58,076 nucleotides of DNA from an uncultured Eubacteriales bacterium. Its GTDB lineage: Bacteria; Bacillota; Clostridia; Lachnospirales; Lachnospiraceae. Position 1 is the stretch's first letter, and each line of letters starts with the position of its first letter. The notes under the pieces are model-generated. The model had not been told where the DNA came from. It made no database searches and saw only the letters and a list, made by a program, of their open reading frames with translations. The DNA lies in NCBI GenBank assembly GCA_900314565.1, contig OMVU01000035.1:1-58076 (forward strand), written 5' to 3'. Positions 50,609-58,076 of the stretch are shown here, one piece after another. The position numbers and the translations under genes are program-made.

Positions 50609-51856
50609 TCAGCGCTCGTGTACGATCTGGAAAATATAGAACTTCAGGTACGAACTCTCCTCCGCCGACCACAGGATCGGATGATCCGGCGCCTGTGCCC
50701 GGGCTTCGATCTGGCGGAGCCGCACATGTGCCTCCCTCGACGCTTCGAGCAGCATTTTTTCGAACAGCTCCCGCGTCATAAAATGAGAGCATGTACAGGT
50801 CATAAGAAATCCCCCGTCCCGCGTGATCCGCATGCCGGCAGCGTTAATCTTGCGGTAGCCCTTCACCGCACTCTTTACGTTCTGACGGCTTTTTGCGAAC
50901 GCAGGCGGATCGAGGATCACGACATCGTACCGCTCCTCCCCCGCAGCGATCTCCGGGAGCAGTTCAAGTAGATCAGCCTCCATGAACCGCAGGGATGTGC
51001 CTTTCTCATTCCGCATCCATTTATCTTCGGTATCTTCAGAAAATGAGAACCCGTTGAGCTTCGCATTTCTCTCCGCCATCGAAAGTGCGGACGCCGAGGC
51101 ATCGACCGCAAGGACACTCTCCGCTCCTGCAAGCGCAGCGTTCAGCGCAAAGGAACCCGTATGCGTGAAGCAGTCAAGGACCTTCTTTCCCCGGCAAAGC
51201 TTTCCGCAGGCCTTACGGTTATACTTCTGGTCAAGGAAAAAGCCGGTCTTCTGGCCTTCCGCCACGTCCACAAGATAACGGACCCCGTTTTCCGTGATCG
51301 GGACAAGCGTGTCAAAGGGCTCTCCGAGAAATCCCTTCTTCCGCTCCATCCCTTCCTTCAGGCGCTCCTTCGCATCGCTCCGCTCATAGATTCCCCGGAC
51401 TGTAATTCCGTCTTCTGCCAGGATTTCCGTAAGGATGTCCAGGATCTTCATTTTCAGGCGGTCCATGCCGAGAGACAGAGACTCGATGACCAGGATGTCC
51501 TCATACTTGTCGATCGTAATGCCGGGGAGAAAATCAGCGTCTCCGAACACGATCCTGCAGCATCCGGTATCGACGACAGACTTACGATAGCTCCACGCGT
51601 CCAGGAGACGTTCCCTCAGGAATTCGTCGTTGATCACGGCATCGCCCCTGCGTGTGAGCATACGTACCCTGATCTTCGAATTCATATTGATGACGCCCCT
51701 GCCCATCGGATATCCGTCAAAATCATGGACGCTCACGATGTCTCCGTTGAGAAAGCTTCCGCTGATTCCGGCTATCTCGTTGTCAAAGACCCAGGCTCCG
51801 CCGGATTTCAAAAGCCGGCCCTGTCCTTTCCTCAATGTAACGATTGCTTCCGGCAT
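50609..51856 (-). CDS. rlmI: RlmI-type 23S rRNA (cytosine-C5) methyltransferase
   Basis: 415 residues. An N-terminal PUA domain (AIVTLRKGQGRLLKSG) precedes a Rossmann methyltransferase with the SAM loop VLDCFTHTGSFALNAAL near residue 223 and the motif IV DPPAFAKS near residue 310. It would methylate a cytosine of 23S rRNA, by analogy with E. coli RlmI (C1962). GGAGGAGAAT precedes the ATG at 51856. Confidence 0.85.
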   Translation of the reverse strand: MPEAIVTLRKGQGRLLKSGGAWVFDNEIAGISGSFLNGDIVSVHDFDGYPMGRGVINMNSKIRVRMLTRRGDAVINDEFLRERLLDAWSYRKSVVDTGCCRIVFGDADFLPGITIDKYEDILVIESLSLGMDRLKMKILDILTEILAEDGITVRGIYERSDAKERLKEGMERKKGFLGEPFDTLVPITENGVRYLVDVAEGQKTGFFLDQKYNRKACGKLCRGKKVLDCFTHTGSFALNAALAGAESVLAVDASASALSMAERNAKLNGFSFSEDTEDKWMRNEKGTSLRFMEADLLELLPEIAAGEERYDVVILDPPAFAKSRQNVKSAVKGYRKINAAGMRITRDGGFLMTCTCSHFMTRELFEKMLLEASREAHVRLRQIEARAQAPDHPILWSAEESSYLKFYIFQIVHER

Positions 51857-52029
51857 ATTCTCCTCCTCGCACATGTATTCACAGACAAGAATTAAGACCC
51901 TGCTCCTCTATATTCTATCATCAAAATCATGGTTTTTGACCCGATGATCTTCAAACTGCAGTCTGAAAATATTTAACAGTTCAGTCCTGAAAATGAGGGA
52001 TGCTATTATCAATTATTTCATCTTTTATA

Positions 52030-52058
52030 TTGCTTTTTTGAACAATTCATGCTATAAA
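52030..52058 (+). promoter_or_regulatory. Promoter of the candidate hairpin-rich RNA
   Basis: TTGCTT (52030-52035), 17 bases, TATAAA (52053-52058). Confidence 0.45.
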
Positions 52059-52064
52059 AGAACT

Positions 52065-52199
52065 GTGCTATATAGCACTCACTTTTTCAATGTCGGCTAT
52101 GCCGGCATCCCCGGAGGGCCGCAACCCCTCATAGCGGCCTTCTAGAATATTACAGTGTTTCACTGTTACAGGAGCTGTGCCTGCACAGCTCCTTTTTTA
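52065..52199 (+). ncRNA. Candidate structured small RNA of about 135 nt
   Basis: Runs from the predicted start to a strong terminator. Successive foldable units are GTGCTATATAGCAC (palindrome), GGCTATGCC, GGCCGC..GCGGCC, ACAGTG..CACTGT and the terminator stem. No open frame or ribosome site is present. It lies on the opposite strand to both neighbours in the spacer 51857-52209. It matches no RNA family I recognise, and is neither 6S, SRP nor tmRNA. Confidence 0.5.
52171..52198 (+). terminator. Strong terminator of the candidate RNA
   Basis: GGAGCTGTGC and GCACAGCTCC are perfect inverses with a 2-base loop, followed by six T. Confidence 0.9.
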
Positions 52200-52209
52200 T
52201 TCTTCATCT

Positions 52210-52776
52210 TTATCCCACAGCCTCTATACTGAATTTCAGACTCTCCATGGATAATTGGAACATGAGCTTCTTCATATTCGTCTCATTCAGATTTCCAAGG
52301 ATCGTAAGCTCAAATGCCACGGTTCCCTCTTTTCTGTTTACCTCGGTCAGCTCCATAAGTTCCATATTATATCCGTAATCCCCGATCATAGAGAGGATCT
52401 CGGACATGGAATTCGGACGGTCCGGACGGGAAAGGCGTACTCTCACACGGGAAGCATTTTCCGGAACCGTAATATCTCCGATCAGCGGGTCAAAGAGACC
52501 TTCGTTCCAATCATAGAGAAGACCGTACTGGTACATGCGGCTGGCCTGCATGATCTTGCGGACGACAGCCAGATACCCTGCCTTCTTCGATTCGGGGACT
52601 TTCTCCGAAAGACGGGCAAGGATCTCCTCCTCACGGTCCGGGCGATAGACTCTGAGATCACCGGATATATTCTTCGCTTCAGCCACGCGATATGCATAGT
52701 CGAGCCGCTCCATAAGAAGAGCGCGGATCCTGGGATCGATTGCATCGATCTCTTTTCGGATTTCTTCAAGGGTCAT
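52210..52776 (-). CDS. AroQ-type chorismate mutase with C-terminal ACT domain
   Basis: 188 residues. The first 85 form an AroQ helical chorismate mutase (IRKEIDAIDPRIRALLMERL, R and K in the active-site positions, EEEILARL). Residues about 105-185 look like an ACT domain (VRLSRPDRPNSMSEIL). The prephenate dehydratase that usually lies between them is absent, so this is a stand-alone mutase likely feedback-controlled by an aromatic amino acid. GAGGAGG precedes the ATG. It follows the methyltransferase gene by 22 bases. Confidence 0.87.
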   Translation of the reverse strand: MTLEEIRKEIDAIDPRIRALLMERLDYAYRVAEAKNISGDLRVYRPDREEEILARLSEKVPESKKAGYLAVVRKIMQASRMYQYGLLYDWNEGLFDPLIGDITVPENASRVRVRLSRPDRPNSMSEILSMIGDYGYNMELMELTEVNRKEGTVAFELTILGNLNETNMKKLMFQLSMESLKFSIEAVG

Positions 52777-52798
52777 ACAGACCTCCTCGTATCATCAA

Positions 52799-54316
52799 TT
52801 ATGCTCTGGTCAGCTTCTTAGCCCTTCCTGAACCGGTTTTGGAAAGGAGCACGATGACCTCCGCATTTTCCGTGAAAGGAAACATATCGTATGCAGCCGC
52901 CTCCCTGGCTTTATAGCCATGTGACTGAAGCCAGTGAAGATCCCGTGCAAGCGTCTCCGGCTCACACGATATGTAAATGATCCGGCCGGGCGACATCGAT
53001 ACCGCAGCCGACATGAACTTCTCCGTCGAGCCCGATCTCGGCGGATCCATGAAAACGACCTCCGCTTTCTCCCCGTTCTGAGCCATTCCGGCAAGAAAAT
53101 CCCCGGCATCATTGGTATAAAAACTGATATTCTTTATCTTATTTTCCCGTGCATTTCTCACAGCATCCCGGACAGCATCCCCGTTCAGCTCGACACCGAT
53201 AACTTCCTTCGCCTTTGCTGCCGCCGTAATTCCGATCGTTCCGATTCCGCAGTACGCATCGATCACGCGCTCATGTCCCGTGAGGTTGGCGTACTCAACA
53301 GCCTTTCGATACAGCTTCTCTGTCTGCACGGAATTGACCTGGTAAAATGATTTTGCTGATATTCTGAACGTATGCCCGCAGAGAACGTCCTCGATATATC
53401 CTTTCCCATACAGAACGATTTCACGCTCACCGAGGACCATCGAAGTCTGTTCGTCGTTCACATTCAGCAGGATTGTCGTAATTTCCGGATGTTTTTCCCT
53501 GAGAGCCTTCACGAAATTATTCTTTCCGGGAAGGATCGGCGAGGAGAGGACCAGCACGACCATGATCTGCCCTGTGACATGGGCCGTCCGTACTAGGACA
53601 TGGCGCAGAAGACCGTATCCGGTGTCTTCGTCATAGACCTTGATCTTAAAGCCTGAAAGCATCTTCAGGATATCCTGTATGATCGCATCCGCCTTCTCGT
53701 TCTCGATCATGCATTTTTCTACCGGAACGACCTTGTGCGTTCCCTGTTCGTATATGCCCGCGACATTTCGTTCCCTGTGACCGTCCCGAACATGGGCGAA
53801 GACCGCATGGACCTTGTTGCGGTAATGGAAAGGATCCTCCATGCCGACGATCCCGGACAGCTCAACGTACGGCTTGAGGAGCTTGCGGATCTTCATTTCC
53901 TTGTAGCCGAGCGACCACTTATAGTCTCTGTTAATATAGGAACAGCCGCCGCAGCGCTTTGCATAGGGACAGACAATATCCTTACCGGATACGGCGTCGG
54001 ACTTCTTTTCGCGGAAGCTCTTCCTATACATCCCGTCCTGCTCTTCCCCTATGCGCTTTCTTTCAGACCCGATTGTCTCTTCCCGTACGCTCCTGTTTTT
54101 CTCGGCGTCCTTCTCTTCCCGTATGTTCTTTTTGCCCCGGCTGCCATTCTCTTCCCGTACGTTCTTTTTGCCCCGGCTGCCATTCTCTTCCCTTATGTTC
54201 TTTTTACTCCGGGTGCCATTCTCTTCCTGTATGTTCTTTTTGCCCCGGCCGCTCTTTTGTTCTTCCCGGAGCCACTTCTCATATGCCTTCTTTATATCAA
54301 ATTCTCTGTCACTCAT
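52799..54316 (-). CDS. RlmD/TrmA-type RNA (uracil-C5) methyltransferase with repeat-rich N-terminus
   Basis: 505 residues. After a charged N-terminal extension (about 17-110), CPYAKRCGGCSY marks the iron-sulfur cluster site. The C-terminal methyltransferase has VIDAYCGIGTIGI near residue 340, DPPRSGS and the catalytic Cys in YISCEP. It should methylate uracil in 23S rRNA or tRNA. The extension contains about five degenerate 12-residue repeats (RGKKNIREENGS-like), probably a disordered RNA-binding tail. GAGG sets the start at 54316. Confidence 0.9.
   Translation of the reverse strand: MSDREFDIKKAYEKWLREEQKSGRGKKNIQEENGTRSKKNIREENGSRGKKNVREENGSRGKKNIREEKDAEKNRSVREETIGSERKRIGEEQDGMYRKSFREKKSDAVSGKDIVCPYAKRCGGCSYINRDYKWSLGYKEMKIRKLLKPYVELSGIVGMEDPFHYRNKVHAVFAHVRDGHRERNVAGIYEQGTHKVVPVEKCMIENEKADAIIQDILKMLSGFKIKVYDEDTGYGLLRHVLVRTAHVTGQIMVVLVLSSPILPGKNNFVKALREKHPEITTILLNVNDEQTSMVLGEREIVLYGKGYIEDVLCGHTFRISAKSFYQVNSVQTEKLYRKAVEYANLTGHERVIDAYCGIGTIGITAAAKAKEVIGVELNGDAVRDAVRNARENKIKNISFYTNDAGDFLAGMAQNGEKAEVVFMDPPRSGSTEKFMSAAVSMSPGRIIYISCEPETLARDLHWLQSHGYKAREAAAYDMFPFTENAEVIVLLSKTGSGRAKKLTRA
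54110..54255 (-). repeat. 36-bp tandem repeats in the methyltransferase N-terminus
   Basis: Four to five units that share GTTCTTTTTGCCCCGGCTGC on the plus strand, encoding the charged 12-residue repeat. The near-identity of adjacent units at DNA level shows recent expansion. Confidence 0.85.
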
Positions 54317-54795
54317 ATAAACCTCAATATGCAGGCTCATCCCCCCGACTCAGGTTTCGGAAGGCCGCTCACCGGATTCTCAAAGTTTTCCGTTCTGTCT
54401 GCAGTAATGCACCTTTCCTGCGCTTTAAGCACCACTGTCGCTTAAACCTTAACGAATCAGACTGTCAATGTCAACTTTTTTATGATACTGAAATCACCGG
54501 CAGTGCGGGACGAAGCATGCAGCGGATCTGCATCTTTCCGATCTTCCCGGAGAGGTCGGAAAACACCCGTACCATGCCATCTGAAAAAAGAAACAAAAGA
54601 GCCTAATTGTCTCTTTATTTCCGCTTGTTCACAATGACCTCTCCGGAAGATTCCGAAAAACAAGAAAAAAAATAAAAGGCTCTGATTTTCAGCGCCTGTT
54701 ATCAGCCATTATTTGCACTTTCGAGCATAATCTCTCATCTTCATCCATTTTCCTCGGATTTATGAAAGTTTTTTGATGAAATCCCCGTTTTTTTC
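54317..54795. other. Gene-free spacer
   Basis: About 480 bp with no convincing reading frame or ribosome site. It contains an imperfect inverted pair of ACCTCTCCGGAAGATTCCG and CGGA..TCTTCCCGGAGAGGTCGG (54531-54655), and AT-rich stretches before the AraC promoter. Otherwise nothing is recognised. Confidence 0.4.
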
Positions 54796-54824
54796 TTGCT
54801 CAAAGTACTTCTCTACTTTATTAT
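54796..54824 (+). promoter_or_regulatory. Promoter of the AraC-family gene
   Basis: TTGCTC (54796-54801), 17 bases, TATTAT (54819-54824). The leader of about 210 bases includes family B copy 3. Confidence 0.6.
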
Positions 54825-54856
54825 ATGCATATGTTCGAGGGAACCTCCCGTCAGGG

Positions 54857-54936
54857 TCAGGAATGTCTCTTGTTCCTGCCGGAGCACGCAGGGTGCGTAG
54901 AACCTTCCTCTATTTACGGCTGCGATCCGCCGGAGG
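54857..54936 (+). repeat. Family B palindromic repeat, copy 3 (diverged)
   Basis: Aligns end to end with copy 2, from TCAGGAATG to CTGCGATCCGCCGGAGG, with many substitutions. It is part of the AraC mRNA leader. Confidence 0.65.
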
Positions 54937-55040
54937 ATTTAATCCCGGAGAGCCATCGGGATCCGAACATGATACACCATCATTTCGCTGCAGCAGATGA
55001 TATCATCCTGCGCTTTGCAATCCAACGGGAAAGGATCATT

Positions 55041-55919
55041 ATGTATTCCCTGTTCTATAAAGAAAAAAACGATTTTGAAATTTTTCGGATGCAGTCCAAG
55101 CATATTCCGCCACATCTTCACAAGAACTTAGAAGTCGTCTATGTTCTTGAAGGGACACTGGCCGTCGGAATCGGAACGCATCTTTACAGCATGGAAAAAG
55201 GAGACATTGCGATCATTTTCCCGGAACAGATCCATCACTATCAGGCTTTCGAACAGAGTGGCTCTTCTCTTTATATGCTTGCAACGCCGTCGCTCAGCGG
55301 TCCTTTCCTACAGTCAATCACCACTCTCAGTCCGAAAAATCCCGTCGTGCACGCGAAAGACGTCCATCCGGATATCTATTACGCGCTTGAAACACTTTTG
55401 GATGATAAGGACAGTCCTGAGGAAGACGTTCTGCATCAGGCTTATGTTATGATCATTCTTGCCCGTCTGCTCCCGCATCTTACTCTGGTAGAAAAGGGAA
55501 GCGCGAACAGCGAAGACCTGGTCTACCGCACCGTCTCTTACATCGCGGAGCACTATACAGAGGACGATCTTTCTCTGACAAAGATGGCGCATGATCTTTT
55601 CGTAAGTCCTTTTTCTCTGTCACGCATTTTCTCAGGTACTTTCCACATGAATTTCAACAAGTATCTGAATATTACAAGACTGGAATACGTACGTTACCTG
55701 CTTGAGTATACAGAGCAGACGATCACCGAGGCCTACTCGAACGCGGGCTTCGGAAGTCAGAGGACTTTCAACCGGGCTTTCCGCGATCATTTTCATATGA
55801 CACCGAAGGAATACCGCGAACAGAGCAAGCTCAGGGAAAAAGATTCCTCTGCAATACAGGACCCCGTCGACACAGACATCGCACCTGCGTATCTGATCAC
55901 AGATCCGGAGACCACATGA
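55041..55919 (+). CDS. AraC-family transcriptional regulator with cupin sensor domain
   Basis: 292 residues. The N-terminal cupin (about 15-120, HIPPHLHKNLEVVYVLEG) probably binds a small ligand such as a sugar. The C-terminal pair of helix-turn-helix motifs (about 195-280) ends with the family signature GFGSQRTFNRAFRDHF and TPKEYR. The start at 55041 has AAAGG 6 bases upstream; earlier in-frame Met codons lie inside repeat sequence. No catabolic genes are adjacent in the window, so its target is unknown. Confidence 0.9.
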   Translation: MYSLFYKEKNDFEIFRMQSKHIPPHLHKNLEVVYVLEGTLAVGIGTHLYSMEKGDIAIIFPEQIHHYQAFEQSGSSLYMLATPSLSGPFLQSITTLSPKNPVVHAKDVHPDIYYALETLLDDKDSPEEDVLHQAYVMIILARLLPHLTLVEKGSANSEDLVYRTVSYIAEHYTEDDLSLTKMAHDLFVSPFSLSRIFSGTFHMNFNKYLNITRLEYVRYLLEYTEQTITEAYSNAGFGSQRTFNRAFRDHFHMTPKEYREQSKLREKDSSAIQDPVDTDIAPAYLITDPETT

Positions 55920-55966
55920 TCCGGGTCATGCGATGCGCGCTCCACACGAATAACGCCCTGGAAATC

Positions 55967-56038
55967 AAAAAGAGGCTGTCGCTGCAGAATAAAAGACCGA
56001 TCCACATGTCTTTTCTTCTGATCAGACAGCCTCTTTTT
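55967..56038 (+). terminator. Terminator of the AraC-family gene
   Basis: AAAAAGAGGCTGTC pairs with GACAGCCTCTTTTT around an inner AAAAGAC/GTCTTTT hairpin. Confidence 0.85.
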
Positions 56039-56040
56039 AT

Positions 56041-56090
56041 GCTTCACTGCACAATGCCCGAGATTACTGTAATCGTGAAATACGCGCGCA
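56041..56090. repeat. Family C palindromic repeat, copy 6 (diverged)
   Basis: GCTTCACTGCACAATGCCCG head, an inner ATTACTGTAAT palindrome and a GCGCGCAG end. It lies between a terminator and the stop of the dihydrouridine synthase gene. Confidence 0.45.
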
Positions 56091-56096
56091 GTCAGT

Positions 56097-57065
56097 TCAT
56101 ACATTCCCTCTGACATCCGCAAACTGCTGCTCAGCAAAAATCCTCTCACTCACGATCTCCATGTCAGTAAGCGTCTTTGCCCTTCTTACCTTTTTAAGTA
56201 CCCATTCTCTGTCCTCAAAAAGCATGCTCATATACCACCAGAGTTCCTTCATGCGGGCAAGGACCGGTTTCGGTCCCGGCAGCACTTCCCGATACGCCTC
56301 GAAAAGCTCATTGTGGAATGACGCAAGCTCGGCCATCTGAAGCCGCTTCCCGCCCTTGATTTCCCGGACCAGAGCCGGATTCCGAAGAAGCCCCCGGCCG
56401 ATCATCATGGCAGAAGCTCCTTTGAACCGTTCTTCAAGGCGGGACGCCTCCTCAGGCTGGTAAATGCTCCCGTTATAGACGAGCGGATGAACACTCTCCG
56501 GGAGGACGGAGGCGAACACATCCGCATGCGCCTCCCCGTCGTACATCTCACGCAGCGTGCGTGCATGAATGATGACTTCACAGATCGGAAATTCGTTGTA
56601 TAGCCGGACCAGTTCATAAATCTCATCCGGATCCTCTGTCCCAAGCCGTGTCTTGACCGAAATTATCATATCCGGGGTATCCTTCCCGATCAGCTCGAAG
56701 CTCTGCGAAAAGAATTCCCGCAGCTCCTCCGTCCTTCCGAGAAATGCAGCCCCTCTTCCTTTCGTCGTCACAGTCGGGGACGGACAGCCGAGGTTCAGAT
56801 TGACTTCCCTGTAGCCAAGATCATGGAGTTCACGAACCGTCCAGGTGAAATCCTCCGCAGATTTCGTAAGGACCTGCGGAACGGCGAAAAGGCCGGCATT
56901 GTTGGCCGGCCGTATATCCTCTTTTTCCTTATGCTTCATCGAATGGCTCACATGCGCGGATATGAACGGCATGTAATATCGGTCAATCTCCGGAAAATGC
57001 CTGTGATGCACGTTCCGGTATATATATCCCGTGATTCCCTCCATCGGAGCAAAGTAATACTTCAT
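56097..57065 (-). CDS. dus: tRNA-dihydrouridine synthase family protein
   Basis: 322 residues. The FMN-dependent TIM barrel opens with YYFAPMEGITG. NLNLGCPSPTVTTKGRGAAFL (conserved CPSP with the catalytic Cys) is near residue 98, and MIGRGLLRNPAL near residue 222 binds FMN. It reduces uridines in tRNA. AGGAG before the ATG at 57065 fixes the start. It follows the PHP phosphatase gene by 53 bases. Confidence 0.9.
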   Translation of the reverse strand: MKYYFAPMEGITGYIYRNVHHRHFPEIDRYYMPFISAHVSHSMKHKEKEDIRPANNAGLFAVPQVLTKSAEDFTWTVRELHDLGYREVNLNLGCPSPTVTTKGRGAAFLGRTEELREFFSQSFELIGKDTPDMIISVKTRLGTEDPDEIYELVRLYNEFPICEVIIHARTLREMYDGEAHADVFASVLPESVHPLVYNGSIYQPEEASRLEERFKGASAMMIGRGLLRNPALVREIKGGKRLQMAELASFHNELFEAYREVLPGPKPVLARMKELWWYMSMLFEDREWVLKKVRRAKTLTDMEIVSERIFAEQQFADVRGNV

Positions 57066-57118
57066 AGATGAACTCCTGTGAACGGGCTGCGCAGCAAATA
57101 CTGCCGCAGCCCCTCTCC

Positions 57119-57949
57119 TCAATCGGTCAGCGTATCCAGCGCCAGCTGCTCAAAATGGATCTTTCCCGTTCCCCTGCGTGTCAGAATATTTATGTGCGTA
57201 AATCCGCAGGCAAGAGCCCGTTCGACCGCCACATCAAATCCGCCGTCCAGCAGCTCTTTCTGGTGTGCATCCGAGTTGATCAGGATCTCCCCGCCAAATT
57301 CCCTGAGATTTTTCAGCAGGAACATATTCGGATAGAGCTCCTTCTTCCTGTTCCTGTTCAGCGCACCGCAGTTGATCTCGAACGGCACGCCTTCTTTGAC
57401 GAGATACTCCATGGCTTCCAGCGCCGGCATTCTGTAACGGGGATCCTCCTCGTCAAGAAAATGCATGGAATCATTGAACCGCGTCACCAGGTCAAAATGA
57501 CCGACGAACGTGCAGTGCAGTTTGTCATATACCCGGGAAACAAGGTCATAGTAAGATTTCGAGAGCTTATAATAATCCCCTCCGAAGAACTCCTCCGCGA
57601 GTCTGCCCATGATCTCCTCGTTATTGTCGACCGACATCGGAATTTCGCTCGGCACATCAAGGAAATGCGTCGACCCGATCACATATTCTGCTCCGTCCGC
57701 ACAGTGCGGATCATACAGATTGTCGAGCTCGACCCCGCAGAGGATCTCAATTCTGTCCGCATACTTTTCCCTGAGTCTCCCGATCTCTGCTAAGTAAGCA
57801 TCAAAGTCCATATGGATGTCAGGATCCATGTGCCCTGAAAACCCGAGATGAGAAAACCCTTTATCGATCGCGGCAAGGACGACGTCCTCCGCGGCATCTG
57901 ACCCGTCGCAGAAGGTCGTGTGCGTATGATAATTTGCGCGAAGAGCCAT
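57119..57949 (-). CDS. PHP-domain histidinol-phosphatase-like protein
   Basis: 276 residues. The PHP metal site is visible as NYHTHTTFCDG at the start, GFSGHMD near residue 37, GVELD near residue 72, STHFLD near residue 93 and NSDAHQ near residue 230. It resembles HisJ-type histidinol phosphatases, but no his genes are adjacent, so another phosphoester substrate is possible. AAGGAG sets the start at 57949. Repeat-element copy 5 ends 30 bases upstream, in the promoter region. Confidence 0.85.
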   Translation of the reverse strand: MALRANYHTHTTFCDGSDAAEDVVLAAIDKGFSHLGFSGHMDPDIHMDFDAYLAEIGRLREKYADRIEILCGVELDNLYDPHCADGAEYVIGSTHFLDVPSEIPMSVDNNEEIMGRLAEEFFGGDYYKLSKSYYDLVSRVYDKLHCTFVGHFDLVTRFNDSMHFLDEEDPRYRMPALEAMEYLVKEGVPFEINCGALNRNRKKELYPNMFLLKNLREFGGEILINSDAHQKELLDGGFDVAVERALACGFTHINILTRRGTGKIHFEQLALDTLTD

Positions 57950-57978
57950 ACTTACTCCTTTCTCCGCAGATATATAGT

Positions 57979-58076
57979 CAGGCTCTTGCGAAACTCTGTG
58001 CGAAATGGAATTGTGTGAACAATTCAAACAATCTGCACAAGCCTTAGAACTTCTTCATGAACGAAAGATGTGGAAT
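57979..58076 (+). mobile_element. Nested-palindrome miniature element (MITE), copy 5, cut by window edge
   Basis: The first 98 bases match copies 1 and 2 almost exactly, from CAGGCTCTTGCG through ACGAAAGATGTGGAAT. The rest lies outside the window. Confidence 0.85.

Noticed and set aside
52065-52199. 6S, SRP or tmRNA identity for the hairpin RNA
   Set aside because: None of the conserved cores (6S bulge, SRP GGAA tetraloop region, tmRNA tag frame) is visible.
54464-54476. Overlapping TTGACATTGACA (minus strand) as promoter of the RlmD-type gene
   Set aside because: Neither -35 has an acceptable -10 at 16-18 bases.

Overview
The window looks like a chromosomal segment of a Gram-positive anaerobe of the Clostridia, most likely a Lachnospiraceae relative. 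The evidence is the t6A cluster with rimI, hprK, the single-chain clostridial-type purL, niaR, lipoproteins with Cys lipoboxes, strong AGGAGG-type ribosome sites and SigA-like promoters. Species cannot be named from sequence alone. Almost all of it is housekeeping DNA. There is no prophage, no CRISPR array and no recognisable defence island. The unusual content is in the spacers: several families of palindromic dispersed repeats, small tandem duplications at gene ends, and candidate small RNAs.

Layout. 1-250: edge of a TnpB-type insertion element, then tRNA-Ser. 430-5000 (minus): tsaE-tsaB-rimI-rnz-tsaD-ispD, covering tRNA t6A synthesis, tRNA 3' processing and isoprenoid synthesis. 5.6-7.0 kb: a cyclophilin and a YigZ-family protein. 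7.1-9.8 kb: a class A penicillin-binding protein. 9.9-19.2 kb (minus): glucokinase, hprK, uvrC, ftsH, a lipoprotein and a DUF1846 protein. 19.7-21.5 kb: a phenylacetate-CoA ligase with an ACT partner. 21.7-25.7 kb: the nucleoside salvage operon udp-deoD-deoC-cdd-deoB, interrupted by a miniature inverted-repeat element. 25.9-32.4 kb: an envelope-flavoured cluster of rhomboid protease, zinc-ribbon membrane protein, RsuA-type pseudouridine synthase, a 49-residue membrane peptide, a HAD-TM-TPR fusion and a class C serine hydrolase. 32.6-38.1 kb: nth, niaR with a probable target transporter, panE and an amidase lipoprotein. 38.1-44.3 kb: larC, a dead Gfo/Idh oxidoreductase, tRNA-Met and purL. 44.6-58 kb: an HD protein, a nuclease-helicase, a NYN-LOTUS protein, a UDP-sugar pyrophosphorylase, two RNA methyltransferases, chorismate mutase-ACT, an AraC regulator, a dihydrouridine synthase and a PHP phosphatase.

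Most notable signals. (1) Five copies of a nested-palindrome element of about 185-220 bp with CAGGC...GCCTG ends. One copy has an exact 10-bp target duplication, and one shows a compensatory change in its terminal stem. (2) The 65-bp spacer between yigZ and the penicillin-binding protein holds two back-to-back promoters that share one self-complementary -35 box (TTGCAA). Both predicted start sites fall at or within a few bases of the ATG, so both mRNAs may be leaderless. (3) Tandem micro-duplications copy the start module of uvrC and the stop-codon ends of deoB and yigZ. (4) Two promoter-hairpin-terminator units without a reading frame are candidate small RNAs. (5) A HAD phosphatase is fused through a membrane helix to TPRs and an unrecognised C-terminal domain, translated just after a coupled 49-residue membrane peptide that ordinary size cut-offs would miss.
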